This document shows, piece after piece, positions 11,296 through 23,287 of a stretch of DNA of 64,000 nt. Every line of letters begins with the position of its first letter. The stretch's first letter is position 1. The notes beneath the pieces were generated by a model. The model was given only the letters and a program-made list of their open reading frames with translations, was not told where the DNA came from and did not search any database. The position numbers and the translations under genes were made by a program. The stretch is from Phanerochaete sordida (Eukaryota > Basidiomycota > Agaricomycetes > Polyporales > Phanerochaetaceae). The stretch covers positions 238,659 through 302,658 of the forward strand of contig BPQB01000039.1 in NCBI GenBank assembly GCA_019973155.2, in the 5' to 3' direction.

Positions 11296-12921
11296 TCACG
11301 CGACACGTGCTGCTTCGGCTCTCATGCGCTCGTGCTCCCTGACACGGGCGAGGAGAGGCAGGTACTCGTCGCTGATACGGAGCCAAGCTTTAGAGGCTGA
11401 GAAGGCTGCTTCCGGCATGAGCTTCGCCACCTCGAGTTCCAGAGAAACGACGTCTGTGTCGATGCTGGCCTTCGGATAGACAGCGTCGATGTACGCAGCA
11501 ATTTTGAATCCATCGCTTTCCTCGAGATTGTTGTGGTCGAGCGAGAGTAGGATCGGGTTTGTGCAGCACACCCCCGGGAGGTCGAGCTCTGCCTGGCTGA
11601 CAGTCTCGACGTCAATCGCGAGATGGCTCAAGCGAGGCATATGAAGCGCGAAGAGGGCTAGCACACCAAACTTGAATGTTGTCGTGCCCAGTGGCATGCC
11701 GCCACGCTGGCGTCGCATCTCGAAGGTGTGCAGCCGCGGCCAGGCTGTTCCCATACGAGAGATATCGTCGGGTGTGACTAGGATGCCCGGGAGGGCCAGT
11801 CGAAGATATTCGAGCGCTGAGTGGCCAAAGAGTGTGGAGATGGGGAGGGGCTCGCCGTGGAAAGCTCTGTACTCAGGGGCCACTATTGATAGCTCGGTGA
11901 GGCTCGTGTGCTTGGAGACAGCATGTAAGAGATCATTGACACTTCGTGCCGAAGGCTCCCAGCTGCTGTGAGCGGTATCGACGCATGCGCTCTTCAAGGC
12001 GGGTGAGCTGATCGAGCGCATTAGGAGACTGACGCTCGATATGTCGGTAGCGGCGTGTCCAGGCGCTATGGCGACTTCAACTAATGACGGGAAGCTATTG
12101 GCCCCGAGTGAATCGGGGGCAATATGTGGCATCGTGCTGAGCTTCAGCGTACGCAAAGCGGGAAGTCGCGAGAGACGCAACAACCCGTCGCGGGTAATGC
12201 CGCTTGTACAGCGGAAGACTGTGAGATGGCGGAATGCTGAATGAATGGAGCAGGCTTTTTCTGGGACACCGGCGAAGTGGCAGAGCTCCTGGAACCGTGG
12301 AGCTACCTGCGCGATTTGCGCTAGGGTGGTGGTATAGAAGTTGGCGTCCAAGCAGGAGAGGGTGCCCAGCCGTTCCAGCGTCGGGCCGATAAACCAGGGT
12401 AAAAAGGACGCTAGCTCCGGAGAGAGCCGGTAGACAGTTAGCTTCCGTAGGTTGGGGAAGAGGACAGGCATGCACGGATGGCGGAGCTTGAGTTCCCGGA
12501 GCTGATCGACAGCTCCCGGCCTTTGATACACATAAACGCTCTGGACGCGTTTTGCGTTCTCGAAGAAGCGTGCAGATGGTCCGGTCAAGGTCTGGAAAGC
12601 AGTGGGTCAGATTTAGCGGCTGCTGGGATGACGAGCACTCACTCCCGTACTGTCTGCGGGGGCAGCATGAATAACGCCGGACACTTGCCGCAAAACCCGA
12701 TCCAAGGAATCGAGATTCTTCCATAGAGCATCCATCGCGGGCTCGTAGAATACTTTGCATACCCGCGCAAGCGCGGCAAAGCTAGCACGTTCGTCTTGAG
12801 GGAGGGAAATTGGCCATTCACCGAGGAAGTAGGAGCCGTCCGAAAAGACTTCCGACTCGAAGGAGGACATCTCTTCGGTTATGAGCCGGATGATCTCAGG
12901 TACCAGGAGGCAGCGATGCAT
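11296..12921 (-). CDS. F-box/LRR-like protein 5 (subgroup C)
   Basis: Exons 12921-12643 (93 codons) and 12591-11296. The 51-nt phase-0 intron runs GTGAGT to TTCCAG. The protein is 524 aa. Exon 1: MHRCLLVPEIIRLITEEMSS, then LARVCKVFYEPAMDALW. Exon 2 opens TLTGPSARFFENAKRVQ, and its N-terminal strands (LRELKLRHP, SFLPWFIGPTL) are shared with the two neighbours at 15,428 and 17,818. Tail: IAAYIDAVYPKASID, later Trp and YLPLLARV. First of three same-orientation tandem C-type copies. Confidence 0.86.
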
Positions 12922-13788
12922 GTTGATTTGATGCGATTTGAATGAGTGCAAGGGCCTGACTTTGGGGCTAGTTAGCACAGCGTCGCGTCGACGACTGCAG
13001 GCTCACCTTAAAGCAAAGGATAGTCGCCTAGGGCGTCACAGTCGGATCCAGGCCTGATTGTTTTTCGATGAGAAACGGAAAAAAGGTACCATGCACCCCG
13101 GTATTTGGTGTCTCACCTCTGTGTCGTAAGTAGTGGTTCGCAATGAACCAGCATTTGCACAATTTTGCAGGTCGACGCGCCCAGGCGCTAATGGGCGCTA
13201 ATAAAATTTGTGCGCGCCTCCGTCGGCGGGCAGGGACCGAGGGCGGCGTACGTGCTTGAACGCCGCAGGGCCGATGCGACTTGGTTCCAGGATGTGCATC
13301 TCTATCTCAGCTTTACTCAACGTACAAGCAGATCGAACCACAGATCTCTACAAGATGTAGATGACCAGGGCTGAGCACGAGACATGGCCGAGTGCGGTTC
13401 TCCCCCGACCCGAGCTCGCGAGCAGCAAGCTGCGGCTTGACCAGCATCACTTCCTATTTTACGACGCGCTTATCCAAAACAAGCAGCCCTGGGGTATTTT
13501 CGAAGGGGTGTACGGCCGGAAAGCAGGGATATTGCACTGTTATGCGTCCAGGTCGCGCGTCGACGCCGGCGGCAGGGGACGGGAACCAAGCTGAGGTAGA
13601 GCGGATCGCGATGTGACAGCATAGGTAGTGCCTTGAAGACTTCTTTCGTGTTTAGAAAAATGGCCTATATTAGCAGATATGAACACAGGTCGGAGCTCCA
13701 GGAGGTAATGGCTCACCGTCATCGAAACTTACCACGAGTCTGCGACAGTGCGAGAGCCTGCGAGCTATTCGGAGGCTAACGGCAGGCG
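12922..13788. other. Intergenic between tandem F-box copies
   Basis: Promoter of the 12,921 gene plus the 3' flank of the 15,428 gene. Only short unsupported open frames. No repeat or RNA gene seen. Confidence 0.5.
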
Positions 13789-15428
13789 TCAGGCGTCCGT
13801 CGCCTCGAGTGCCATCGCCATGCCGTGGCGTTGAAACCGCTTGAGCAGCGGCAGGTACTCGCGGCAGATGCGCGACCAGAAGTCGGGGACGGGGAAATCG
13901 GCCTGTTCTCCGTGCGCAGCCAGTTCGAGGTCGTCCTGCATGAGCTCGTCGATGAGTGCGGTGTCGACGATGGCCTCGGGGTACGCCGTCGCGATGTGCA
14001 CCGCCATCGGCAGCACATGCTTGTCTTCGAGCAGGATGTGGTCGAGCGTGAGCGTGATGGGCGCCAGCGAGCGGTGGTGCGGGAGGTTGAGCTCGTGGAG
14101 TTCGCTTGTGTCCATGTCGACGGCGAGCGCTCGAAGACGCGGGATGTGACGTGCGAAGAGGGCGAGTGCGGTCGGTGTGAACTCGGTTGTGCTGAGGGGA
14201 GTGTTGTACTGGCCGGTCAGCATGCGGAATGTGTGCAGATCCGGCCAGGCTGCCGCGATGAAGGGGATGTCGGCGTCCTTGACGGAAAAGCCGGGGAGTC
14301 TGAGATCAAACGACTGTAGTCGGCGAAGCGAGAATAGTGCAGAGATGGGGACTGGTTCTCCCTCGAAGATGGTCTCGGTGTAGGCGCGTATTGAGATGTC
14401 AGTCAGATAGGAGTGCTTGCAGAGGGCCTGGTTGATGTTTTGGACGTCGGTAGTAGACACCCAAGTCGCGACTGATGAAGGGATGTCCAATGCTATTTGG
14501 TTGAGGAGTGGCGATGTGACAGAGCTAACTAGACTCAGGATGCACTCTAAGTCGCCCCGCTTGGGAGATATCTTCAGATTGACTAGGGACGCAAATGCGT
14601 GGCTACGAAGGAGTCGTATCGCGTCCATGGAGACGTTGCCGATTTCAAGTGATCGGAGGGACGGTAGGCGAGAGACATGAAGCAAAGCCTTGTCTGTGAG
14701 GCCGTCTCCGCAGCGGAACCGCTCGAGGTGACTGAACACGGAGAGAAGGGTAGAGATGTGAGCGTGTACTTTTCTATCGCCATAATCAAACTCTTGAAGC
14801 TTCGGGGACACTTGTGTCACGCGCGAAAGAATGATGACGAGCACGACAAGGTCGACCCAGGGACTAGTGTGGAGGATGGCCAGCGCGGGACTAATGAACC
14901 AAGGAAGGAAGAGACCGATTCCTGGAGAGATGGATCCCAGGGATAGGACCCGGAGGTTGGGGAAAAGGAGCTCAATGGACGGATAGTGCAGCTTCAGGAC
15001 CTGCAGCTGGGGCTCAGTCTCGGGTGCGTTCCACAAGTGAAGCGCTTCCACGCGTCTGGCATTATTCAAAAAACGAGTGCATGCGTTGAGGGAGATCTGT
15101 TGCGACGTCAGGTTCACTTTCGTGGTATGCGCAGAACGAAGCATGAACGCCCTACTTTAAGTTCGGTATCACTTGTATCTGCGGCCGCTGGGTGCTTTTC
15201 AAACAGCCCGTCCAGAACTGGGCTGAGGGAGCCAATGTTCCGCCAGAGTGCGCTCATGGCAGGCTCATAAAATGCTTTGCATGTCCGCGCAAGCGCTGCA
15301 TATGCCTTACGGTCCCCCGGCGGTACGCGCTGCCACCTGCCGGCGAGGGACCCAGGAGCGGCGCTGACAGAGGATATTTGCTCGATGACAAGCCTTTGGA
15401 TCTCGGGAATCAGGAGGCAGCGATGCAT
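13789..15428 (-). CDS. F-box/LRR-like protein 6 (subgroup C)
   Basis: Exons 15428-15156 (91 codons) and 15096-13789, with a 59-nt phase-0 intron (donor GTAGGG, acceptor CAACAG). The protein is 526 aa. Exon 1: MHRCLLIPEIQRLVIEQISS, then LARTCKAFYEPAMSALW. Exon 2: ISLNACTRFLNNARRVEAL. LRR-like strands follow, then the tail MAVHIATAYPEAIVD and FWSRICREYLPLL. The weak GTAGGG donor is supported by alignment with both tandem neighbours, which splice at the same residue. Confidence 0.85.
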
Positions 15429-16157
15429 CGTGAGAGGTGTCTCCGATGTATGGGCTGAAGCCTGTATGTTCTGCAAAACCGTGAGCAGCTCCTATTTTCG
15501 GTTCCACGGAGCATATTGTGGAGACTCACCTGAAGGCCTTCCGCGCACTAGGGGAAGGACCAAGTGGCTTTCCCGTAGTGGTTTGCGCGACTCTGTCCTG
15601 TGGTCGTGGTGGCACAAGTCGAAGAACCAGAACGTCGCGGCACGCGCGCCGCACCGCAGGCGCCTATGATATTGCCGCCCGGCAGGGCTTTATGCATGTG
15701 CCTGGTATTGCTCTCCGCTCGACCTCTAGCCCGCCGCATACGGTAGAACCTGCGCTGCAAAGAATCGAGCCCTTCCAAGGGAATATCGATATAGAAACGC
15801 AATTTCGGTCGCCATAGCGTGCAGCAGGCGCTTCGCTGGCCGCGCAGCCGAGGTCGCCGAGCCGAGAATGCATTGGGCATAGCAGAGTATAGACTATTTG
15901 GTGAGCGTCGGTGGGTCTTGAAAGCGCACTATGGGTGCATGGGTGAGGTGTATTGTTGTTCGCGCAGGTTCAAACGTACGGGAAAGCAGCTATCCTGGTT
16001 GCTGTTTAGGAATCTGGAGCGGGTTGCTTATGGCGCGAGGGGACCCGCGGTTCGTAGGAATACGAGTCATGCCCGTCGAAGACCATCGCACTGAGTTGGG
16101 ATGCCAAGAAATGTATTTGAATCTCCAGAGGTCCGAAAAGTAGTCTTAGAGGTCGAA
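15429..16157. other. Intergenic between tandem F-box copies
   Basis: No supported gene. Several 100-codon open frames on both strands lack motifs or paralogue similarity. Confidence 0.5.
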
Positions 16158-17818
16158 CTAGACGTAAGCCGCAGCGGCTCTGATCGAGCCGTCAGTAAGC
16201 TCAGCAGCCCTCCGGAGCTCGTGCTCACGAAAGCGACTGAGCAGTGGCAGGAGATCCTCCTTGATACGCTTCCACGCGTCGGAGACAGCCTCAACGTCGT
16301 CCCCCAACTGGGCCGCGACGGCTATCTGCCGGGCCAAGGCCTGGCTCTTGTAGACGTCGAGGTCAAGCACCGCGCGGGGGTACGCCGCACTGATGAGCGC
16401 CGCCATGGTGGGCACTTCGAAGTCATCGAGCGGGTTGTGGTCGAGGTAGAGCGTGATGGGCGCCAGCGAGCGTCGCTCCGGCAGCGCGTACTCCTCGAGG
16501 TCCGAGGTATCGAGGTCGATGCCCAGCCTGCGCAGCCGAGGGAGGTGGTGTGCGAATAGGTCCAGTGCGTCAGGCGTGAACAGGGCAGAGCCCAAGAGGC
16601 TGTCGAAGGAGTGTCTGCGCATGAAAAAGGTGTCGAGGTCCGGCCACGCCTGCGCTAGAGCAGGAATGTCCTCGTCTGTGATGCAGATCCCGGGCAAGGC
16701 GAGCGTGAGCGACCGTAGAGCTCGAAGAGGGTAGAGAGTGGAAATTGGGACCGGTTCTCCCGCATAGGAGCAGGCATCGGAACACTTGATGTGAAGGGAC
16801 TGTAGCCAGGGATGAACTTTAACGGATTCGAGCAGGTTATGCATGATGTTCAGGCTGAGTTTTTGCAGAGTATCGAAGTAGATCTTCAATTTGACGAGGT
16901 GCGGGGAAGTGACCAGGCGTACAATATTGAGCGTGCGAATTACGCCAGCAGACCCGACGCCGAGGTCGGCCAGCGCTGGAAATGCGGAGTCGCCCCATGG
17001 CTGCGTGCTGAGATCAGGCGACATCCCCAGTCGCAAGACGCGCAAGGAACGAATCCGCGAAAGATGCAAAAGGAGCTCGCCGGTGATGCCGTCGTCGCAT
17101 CGGAAACTCGTGAGGTGGTCGAACATAAGATATAACGGAGAGACCGCGGGGCAGGTCCCGTGCAAGTGAATGATGCTCTGGAGTCTCGGGGCTGTTTGCG
17201 CCAATTGTGCCAAAGTGGCGGTCAATGCGTTGATATCAGGGCACATTCTCGTTCCAAGAGTTGTGAGAGTCGGCGTGATGAACCAGGGAAGGAAGACGGC
17301 TAATTGCACAGAGAGATCGGAAATAAAGAGACGTTTCAGACATGGGAACAGCGTGACGACTCTTGGTATGCGTAGCTTCAGTGCTCTGAGTTGGTCGACC
17401 GTGTCCATCAGGACAAAGAGCTGAAGTTCTTGAACCCGCGCGGCGTTTCGCAAGAAGCGAGCGAACGGATCGAAGGGACTCTGAAACATCGAACAAATCA
17501 ACACGCGGGACTACCGGTTTTGCAAACATCTCTGACCTTTGCTGGGAGAAGAGTGGAGGATGTACCGGTCGCGATGAGGAGCCGCGTCAAGATGGGCCGC
17601 AACGTCGTGCCAGTGATGTCCATCCATAGCGCGTCCATGGCGGGGTCGTACAGCGCCCTGCATGTCCTGGCGAGCGACGCATACGTCCGGCGGTCCTTTG
17701 CTGGCACTTCGTCAGGACCATCGCCGACGATGGGACCAGGCGGGTATTCGCGCTCGACGGAGGGTATTTGTGCGACAATCAACCTCCGGATTTCGGGTAT
17801 GAGGAGACAGCGATGCAT
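16158..17818 (-). CDS. F-box/LRR-like protein 7 (subgroup C)
   Basis: Exons 17818-17537 (94 codons) and 17480-16158. The 56-nt phase-0 intron runs GTCAGA to TTTCAG. The protein is 534 aa. Exon 1: MHRCLLIPEIRRLIVAQIPS, a Pro-rich loop, then LARTCRALYDPAMDALW. Exon 2: SPFDPFARFLRNAARVQELQ, with strands colinear with copies 5 and 6 (LRALKLRIP, VFLPWFITPTL). Tail: MAALISAAYPRAVLD, a longer acidic insert, Trp, and LLPLLSRF. The acidic insert after the tail motif is the main difference from its neighbours. Confidence 0.85.
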
Positions 17819-18315
17819 CGCGATTTTCCTCCGTTATCGCTTCTATGTCCTGGTAGACGCAAAATCAGCACGATTCGAGCGCATATATGCTTCAAAAAGA
17901 GTGCAATAAACCTGATCCCTTGATACGTTCTTGGTGGTCGTGGTAGTTCGAGTTGAACCGCGCGTCGCCCGGGCGCTAACAAGTGCACTTGCATCGGGCG
18001 TCGGGTACAGTATGACGACGACGAAAGCCCACCGGTGTAGGACGGACGAATGTACTTAGTCGCAGTGCTCCGTACGATGGCGTCCAAAATCATCCTGATG
18101 GTGGTATACAAGTATGCTATGCGGAAATACACGTTACAACATGGGTTTGACAGCGAGGAGTCCGTGGTATCGATGATTGCGAGTCATTAATCTATGCAAA
18201 GTGGGGGATGCGTGTGTCGTTAACTGTCATAACCTGGTCGTAAAGATGATTAGGTCGTGCACGAGCTCACGCGATAAAGGCACTCACCTAGTGATCATAA
18301 ACCAAATTCGAGATG
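17819..18315. other. Intergenic
   Basis: Between the start of a minus-strand F-box gene and the 3' end of the membrane-protein gene. Nothing recognised. Confidence 0.5.
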
Positions 18316-20567
18316 CTATAGCTTGGGCAAAACCTTCCCCTTTAGCGCCCCCATCGGAAATGCGTCAACCTTCTCGCCCTCCGAGTCATCTGCGAGCACG
18401 CTCGTAACGCTCGCGAGACCCTTGACGCTGCTGCCCGACACGCCGAGGAGACCCAACCCAGCGATGGGGCTCATCGCCGGACTCTGCTTGCTCTCGACGT
18501 CCGCCTCGCGCCCCGTCTCCTGGCGCTGCTCCTGCCGCCCGCGCTCCCTGCGCCTGCCGCGTTCGCGTTCGCGCTCGCGGACGTCGTCGTGCCTGTGCCG
18601 CTCGCGCGGGTGGCCGCCCGTCGCGAGCCAGCTGCGGCGCCAGCCCGTCTCGCGCTCCCCGTAGGACGCGAACGTGCGGAGAATGAGCACGAAGTACACG
18701 AGGCCGAGCGCGAAAACGGCCGAGATGGCGATGCGCACGGCGAGCGCCTGCCCTGGCGAGAGTGGCGTGCGCGTGCCGTCGGCGGGGTCGTCGGACGAGC
18801 CTGTGCGCCAGATGTAGGACATGATCGCGATGCAGAAGGCGACCATCGCCCAGGCGAGCCAGATCGCGGGCATGGCGAGCAGTACCCAGATGTTCCACCA
18901 GATGATTGTCTTGGACCTCTGTGCCTCCTGTGTGGATCGTCAGCGGAGGATGTACATAGAAAGGTTTGAGGTCGCACCTCGGCCCAGCGGGACGCTTTGT
19001 ACATGCTGCGCATCGTGCCGAACTGAACGATGTAGACACAGCCGTACGTCAGGCTCATGATGGAGAAGATGAGCGAAAAGAGAGCCGCGAAGCGGGTCAG
19101 TGGGTCTCCGGCAGCGTCTTGGATCTGAAACATCGTCAGGATGGCTCTATGGGCTAGGTGTCAGTCGCTACACCGATAATCGAAGTTTTAGTAACGTACG
19201 TGCACAACAGAACAGAGACGAGGTTCAGTGTCTTCCACTCGCGGATGAGTGCGTCGACGAACGTCTCCCAGGAGTGTTTAAAGCGCGCGAGCGCAGGAGA
19301 CACTGACGGCGGGTTCCAGTCCTCAGGGAAAGGGAAGACAGAGCCCCCGTTTCGGTTGCGAGTGGCGGCGAACGCGGTGCCGAAGCCTAGGTTGGCAGCG
19401 AGGCCTGCGGAGATGCCTTCCTCGGCGCCTGCAGGAGCGCAAGCCTCGATCATGCGCTGTACTTCGTGCTTGCTGACCTCTGCGTCCTCGAAAACACGCG
19501 AGACGCGCGAGAAATACATCGCGGGTAGGCGAAAGAGGCCGTGCAGGTAGATTTGACGAGGCAGTGTGTCTGTGAAGAACATCTGGACGCCGCGGCCGCA
19601 GGTGCGAAAGCGAAACTTAGACCCTGGTGTGCAGGTGGTCGGGAACGGGAGGCATGTCGCACAAGTGTCCGTGCAGTTCGCGTCAAAAAGGGCCGCACTA
19701 GACCGCCGAGGGGTGGATGACGGCGACGAAAAGAACCGAAACTGGGCCTTGAAGGGGTCGTTCGGGATGAAAGGCTCGTCACGAGATTGCGCGCGGTGTA
19801 GATTCCAACCAAAGAATCTCAAAGGTGACGCTGCTCGGGATTGCGAAGGGGAAGCAGACTGGGGAGTGTTGAGTCCCTGCTTGCGAGGAGACGTACTGAT
19901 GGTCGGACGCTGCGACTGGGATACTGGGCGCGAGCTTTCCTCAGAACGGGCGAGCGGAGAAGCGGCGGCCATATCGTTGCGCTGAGATGTACGGCTTGGG
20001 CCTAGTAGCTATGATATGAGGTCACAGCCCCATGAGTGTACAAAGGCTTACGCACCTGAACGGATGTTCTGAAACGTCGCGGGCAGCGAGCCTCGGTCGC
20101 TCTCGAATGAGACGCGCTGTTTCGGGGTCTCGCGTCCTGTCACAGACTTCTCCGATCCGCTTGCACGCGATGGGAACCTGGAGAGGGAAAGGGACCCCGG
20201 TGAGGCAGAGTCCAGCGTCGGCAAGGTCTGAGAGCTGGGGCCGTCCAGACTTCGTCGAGGGGGACGCGATGCCTGTCGTAGACGGTCTAATGCGGGAGAG
20301 GACTGGATACCTGGTAACGCAGAGAGCTTGTCTGAGCTTGTGAGGTTCGAGCTTGAAGAGTCGGAAGCTACCGTCGCGTGAGGATCGCGGCTGAGTCGAT
20401 AGACATCTGCAAAGGATACACTTACGAACTATAGCCGGGGCGCTTTGAGACGCGACATTTGAAGGAAAAGGTACGTTGTTGATTCCACGAGGTGTGCTGC
20501 TAGACTCGGATGCTGCTGGCGTTACCTCAAGGCCCTCTCCGATGCGCTCCCCTTCTGCTATCGACAT
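18316..20567 (-). CDS. Four-span membrane protein, function unknown
   Basis: Five exons: 20567-20426, 20367-20056, 20001-19200, 19146-18978, 18927-18316, giving 678 aa with consistent phases. Residues 1-200 are Ser/Pro/Arg-rich and look disordered. Four hydrophobic spans follow: about 408-426 (LVSVLLCTAILTMF), 434-458 (FAALFSLIFSIMSLTYGCVYIV), 485-515 (IWVLLAMPAIWLAWAMVAF) and 536-558 (VRIAISAVFALGLVYFVLIL). The C-tail has an Arg/Glu-rich stretch (RERERERGRRRERGR). I know this arrangement only as a conserved 'hypothetical' type in agaricomycetes and can assign no function. The N-terminal exons have weaker support than the membrane core. The gene could instead start at the ATG at 19,972, giving a 517-aa protein. 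Confidence 0.8.
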
Positions 20568-21159
20568 TGAGTCGCGCTTTGCACGGTAAGCAGCGTCGTG
20601 CTGATGTTCAGACCGAGGAGACGAGGTGCGGACACTGATGAAGGATTATAGGAAGTCCAAAAGAGCGGAATGCCAGGGATTGGCTTGAGGACATGAAAGG
20701 CGGGCTGAGCCCAGGTGAGGGAGGAAAGCAACGATACGAAACTTGCCAAATATGGATATCTCCCGACTCCAGAGGGAAAGGGAGAACGTACCCCTAACCA
20801 CACCTCACCTTGAACCAAACCTCCACGATCCTGGTAAGTTTCGTACCACGACCACCTCTTGTCGCCAGAGAATGCGCTGACATCTCTGTCTAGGAACAGT
20901 CAATAGCAGCGTGTTCCCTGAATTTTCCGGGCACATTGCACGCGACCGGCGCCCGCTTCCGGATCGCCCATAAATTATTCTTCCTCGTCGAATCCTGACT
21001 ACACTGGCCAACAGCTAGAGGTTACTGAGCATATACGAGTAGAAGGTGTAGTTATTACTTTTGGGTACGACAGTGGGCGTGTCTCTCCGTCACTACTTGA
21101 AAACTGACTCCGCAATTCAGACCAGCGCTCGGACTCTCGACTCCCAGCCAGAAACGAAG
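20568..21159. promoter_or_regulatory. Divergent intergenic promoter region
   Basis: 592 bp shared by the membrane-protein gene (minus) and an F-box gene (plus). No individual element can be named with confidence. Confidence 0.35.
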
Positions 21160-22782
21160 ATGCACCGCTGCTTGCAAGTACCGGAGATCCTGCGATCTAT
21201 TATGGATGCAGTGTCTGACAGAGAACGCACATATCACTGGCATGGGGCAGATGATATGTCTGCCTACATCGCCGCGGCGCTGACGTGCAAGCTCTTCTAC
21301 GAGCCAGCGATGGACTGTCTCTGGGAAATCTTGCCATCCTTGACATTCCTGATGACCACCCTGCCCCGAGATGCATGGTCAGGGACGCCCAAGTGGTACC
21401 ATGATTTTGTGAGCGACATCAATGCGAAGGTGGCGCGTGGTCAGACTAACAGAGTTAATCAGGTCCTCCTTCGCGAGCCCGCACGCGACGAGTGGGCTCG
21501 GTTTTTCGCTCATGCGAGGCGGGTGCGCTATCTGACTCTGGTCGATAGCGCAGCGGAATCCACGTCGCTGCCAAATACCCTTCGAGCGATCGTCAACGCG
21601 GTCAGATCGGACAAGGCTCCTTTTCCAATGCTCCGTCATCTCGACCTTTCTCTCGAGGTTCATGCGGAGGATTTGCCATATCTCACCATCCTGTTCTCTC
21701 TCTCTCCAAGCTTGGAAGAGTTTACAATGACTTGGCGCGATACTCCGCTGAAGGAGACGCTTCTCGCCTCTCTTATTGGCATGCGTCCGGCAATTTCGTC
21801 GCTCAAACTCTTTTCCTGGCATCCCAGCAGCCCCGAAGACTCTCTGATCATGAAGTTTACCAAGCTCAGGAAGTTTTCAGTCAGCCAAAGCCTTCGCGCA
21901 GACACTCTTTATCGTCTTTCTAGTTTCGACACCCTGCAGGTCTTGGACGTCAACTTCTCCGGATCCCAGTCTCTGAGCTATCATATCGACGACATTATTC
22001 GGCCGCATGACGCCTTTCCCAATCTGACAGATCTCAAACTCGGCCTTGTCGAAGACGCCGACACTATCGTTCCATTTTTGTCTCGAATGTCATGTCACCG
22101 ATTGCGACGGCTCGAACTCGCGTTCTTGCAGTCCGACCGCGTCATATCCGGCAAATTCAACCGCATCCTAGAGACCATCGCTCGATTCCCTGCGCTCTCC
22201 CGGCTTAGTTTGCGTCAAACGAGCGGCGAGCCGGATGACCTACCGTCGAACAGTACGTGCAGCATCCGCCCCCTGTTTCGGCTGCGCCACCTCGAGCGGC
22301 TCAGCGTCCGGAGCACCCTCCTACGCTCCTCCTTCACCGACGACGCCATCGCCGAATTCGGTCGCGCCTGGCCGCGCCTCGTCACTCTCTCCTACGAGCG
22401 GAGCTTTCAAGACGACGGCGTCCGTCCGCTGCCCACGCTGCGCGTGCTCCCGCTGTGCGCGACGCACCTTCCGAACCTCCGCTGGCTCGCACTCGAGCTC
22501 GACGCTATCGAGGTGCCCGCTCCGCTGCCGGCGCCGCTCTCTCAGACACCGACGACGATGGTGCTCGACGACAGCGTCGTCGACTACGAGGACTTTGCCC
22601 GGATCGCGGAGTACATCGCGAGCGTGTACCCGCGCGCGGACGTCCTGGTCAACGCGGCACCGGAGGAGACCGTGGACACGATGTTCTGGACGAACGTGGG
22701 GAGCGTCGTGCCCGTCATCGGCAAGCTCAGAGAGGAAAATCGTCGGCTGAAAGCTGCGCTGGGTGAAGAGAAAGAGATCTAG
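21160..22782 (+). CDS. F-box/LRR-like protein 8 (subgroup B)
   Basis: Exons 21160-21408 (83 codons) and 21463-22782, giving 522 aa. The 54-nt intron (GTGAGC...AATCAG) is a multiple of three and has no stop, so the unspliced message stays open. Removing it restores the WYHDF/VLLREP junction seen in the paralogues at 3,851 and 23,288. Exon 1: MHRCLQVPEILRSIMDAVSD, then CKLFYEPAMDCLW. Tail: IAEYIASVYPRADVL, then MFWTNVGSVVPVI and a charged C-terminus. An upstream in-frame extension without an ATG is 5'UTR. Confidence 0.87.
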   Translation: MHRCLQVPEILRSIMDAVSDRERTYHWHGADDMSAYIAAALTCKLFYEPAMDCLWEILPSLTFLMTTLPRDAWSGTPKWYHDFVSDINAKVARGQTNRVNQVLLREPARDEWARFFAHARRVRYLTLVDSAAESTSLPNTLRAIVNAVRSDKAPFPMLRHLDLSLEVHAEDLPYLTILFSLSPSLEEFTMTWRDTPLKETLLASLIGMRPAISSLKLFSWHPSSPEDSLIMKFTKLRKFSVSQSLRADTLYRLSSFDTLQVLDVNFSGSQSLSYHIDDIIRPHDAFPNLTDLKLGLVEDADTIVPFLSRMSCHRLRRLELAFLQSDRVISGKFNRILETIARFPALSRLSLRQTSGEPDDLPSNSTCSIRPLFRLRHLERLSVRSTLLRSSFTDDAIAEFGRAWPRLVTLSYERSFQDDGVRPLPTLRVLPLCATHLPNLRWLALELDAIEVPAPLPAPLSQTPTTMVLDDSVVDYEDFARIAEYIASVYPRADVLVNAAPEETVDTMFWTNVGSVVPVIGKLREENRRLKAALGEEKEI

Positions 22783-23287
22783 GTGCGTATATACCCCCAT
22801 CTGTTCCGCCGCGCCTTCAAGCCTTGTGCTGAGTGACGGTCATAGGATACCGCTTGGCGAATAATCTACGCATCAAAATCATCATCCCAACCACCGATAT
22901 AGCCTATGATATACTTATCTTTCAGTACTGTTATTGATTGCGCGTACAGCTACCAGCTGGGTACCTCTCGCCGCGTGCGGGTCGAATTGTTGCCAGCGGC
23001 CGAGCGGACTCAACTTGAACACTTTCCATATGCGGAAGCAAGGACAAATAGGCTTCTTTCTATAAGCGCCAGCAGCGGGAGCAAACTTCGCATGCAACTA
23101 CCAGCACGGTCTGGGGCTCCTTCAAGCTTCAAGCTTTCAAGCTTCAGTTGCTGAAGTTAGAGGTGAGTAATTTCATACAGAATATTTTTCACTATCTAAC
23201 TTTACCAACTCCCTCAGACAACCTAAGCACGGCTCGCCGCGTTCTGAGCCACTCAGAGTTTCCCGCAGCGTTCATTGCCACAGCAAA
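22783..23287. other. Intergenic between tandem B-type F-box genes
   Basis: Holds a small AAGCTT-centred repeat cluster around 23,122-23,152 (short direct and inverted copies of CTTCAAGCTT). Otherwise nothing recognisable. Confidence 0.5.

Noticed and set aside
20407..20425. A 19-nt intron (GTAAGT...TTTGCAG) in the membrane-protein gene
   Set aside because: It is in phase, but the same donor paired with the AG at 20,369-20,368 gives a normal 58-nt intron that also keeps the frame. That is far more likely.
22235..22800. Long frames on both strands over F-box gene 8
   Set aside because: They are shadows from third-position G/C bias and are Arg/Pro/Ala-rich without domains.
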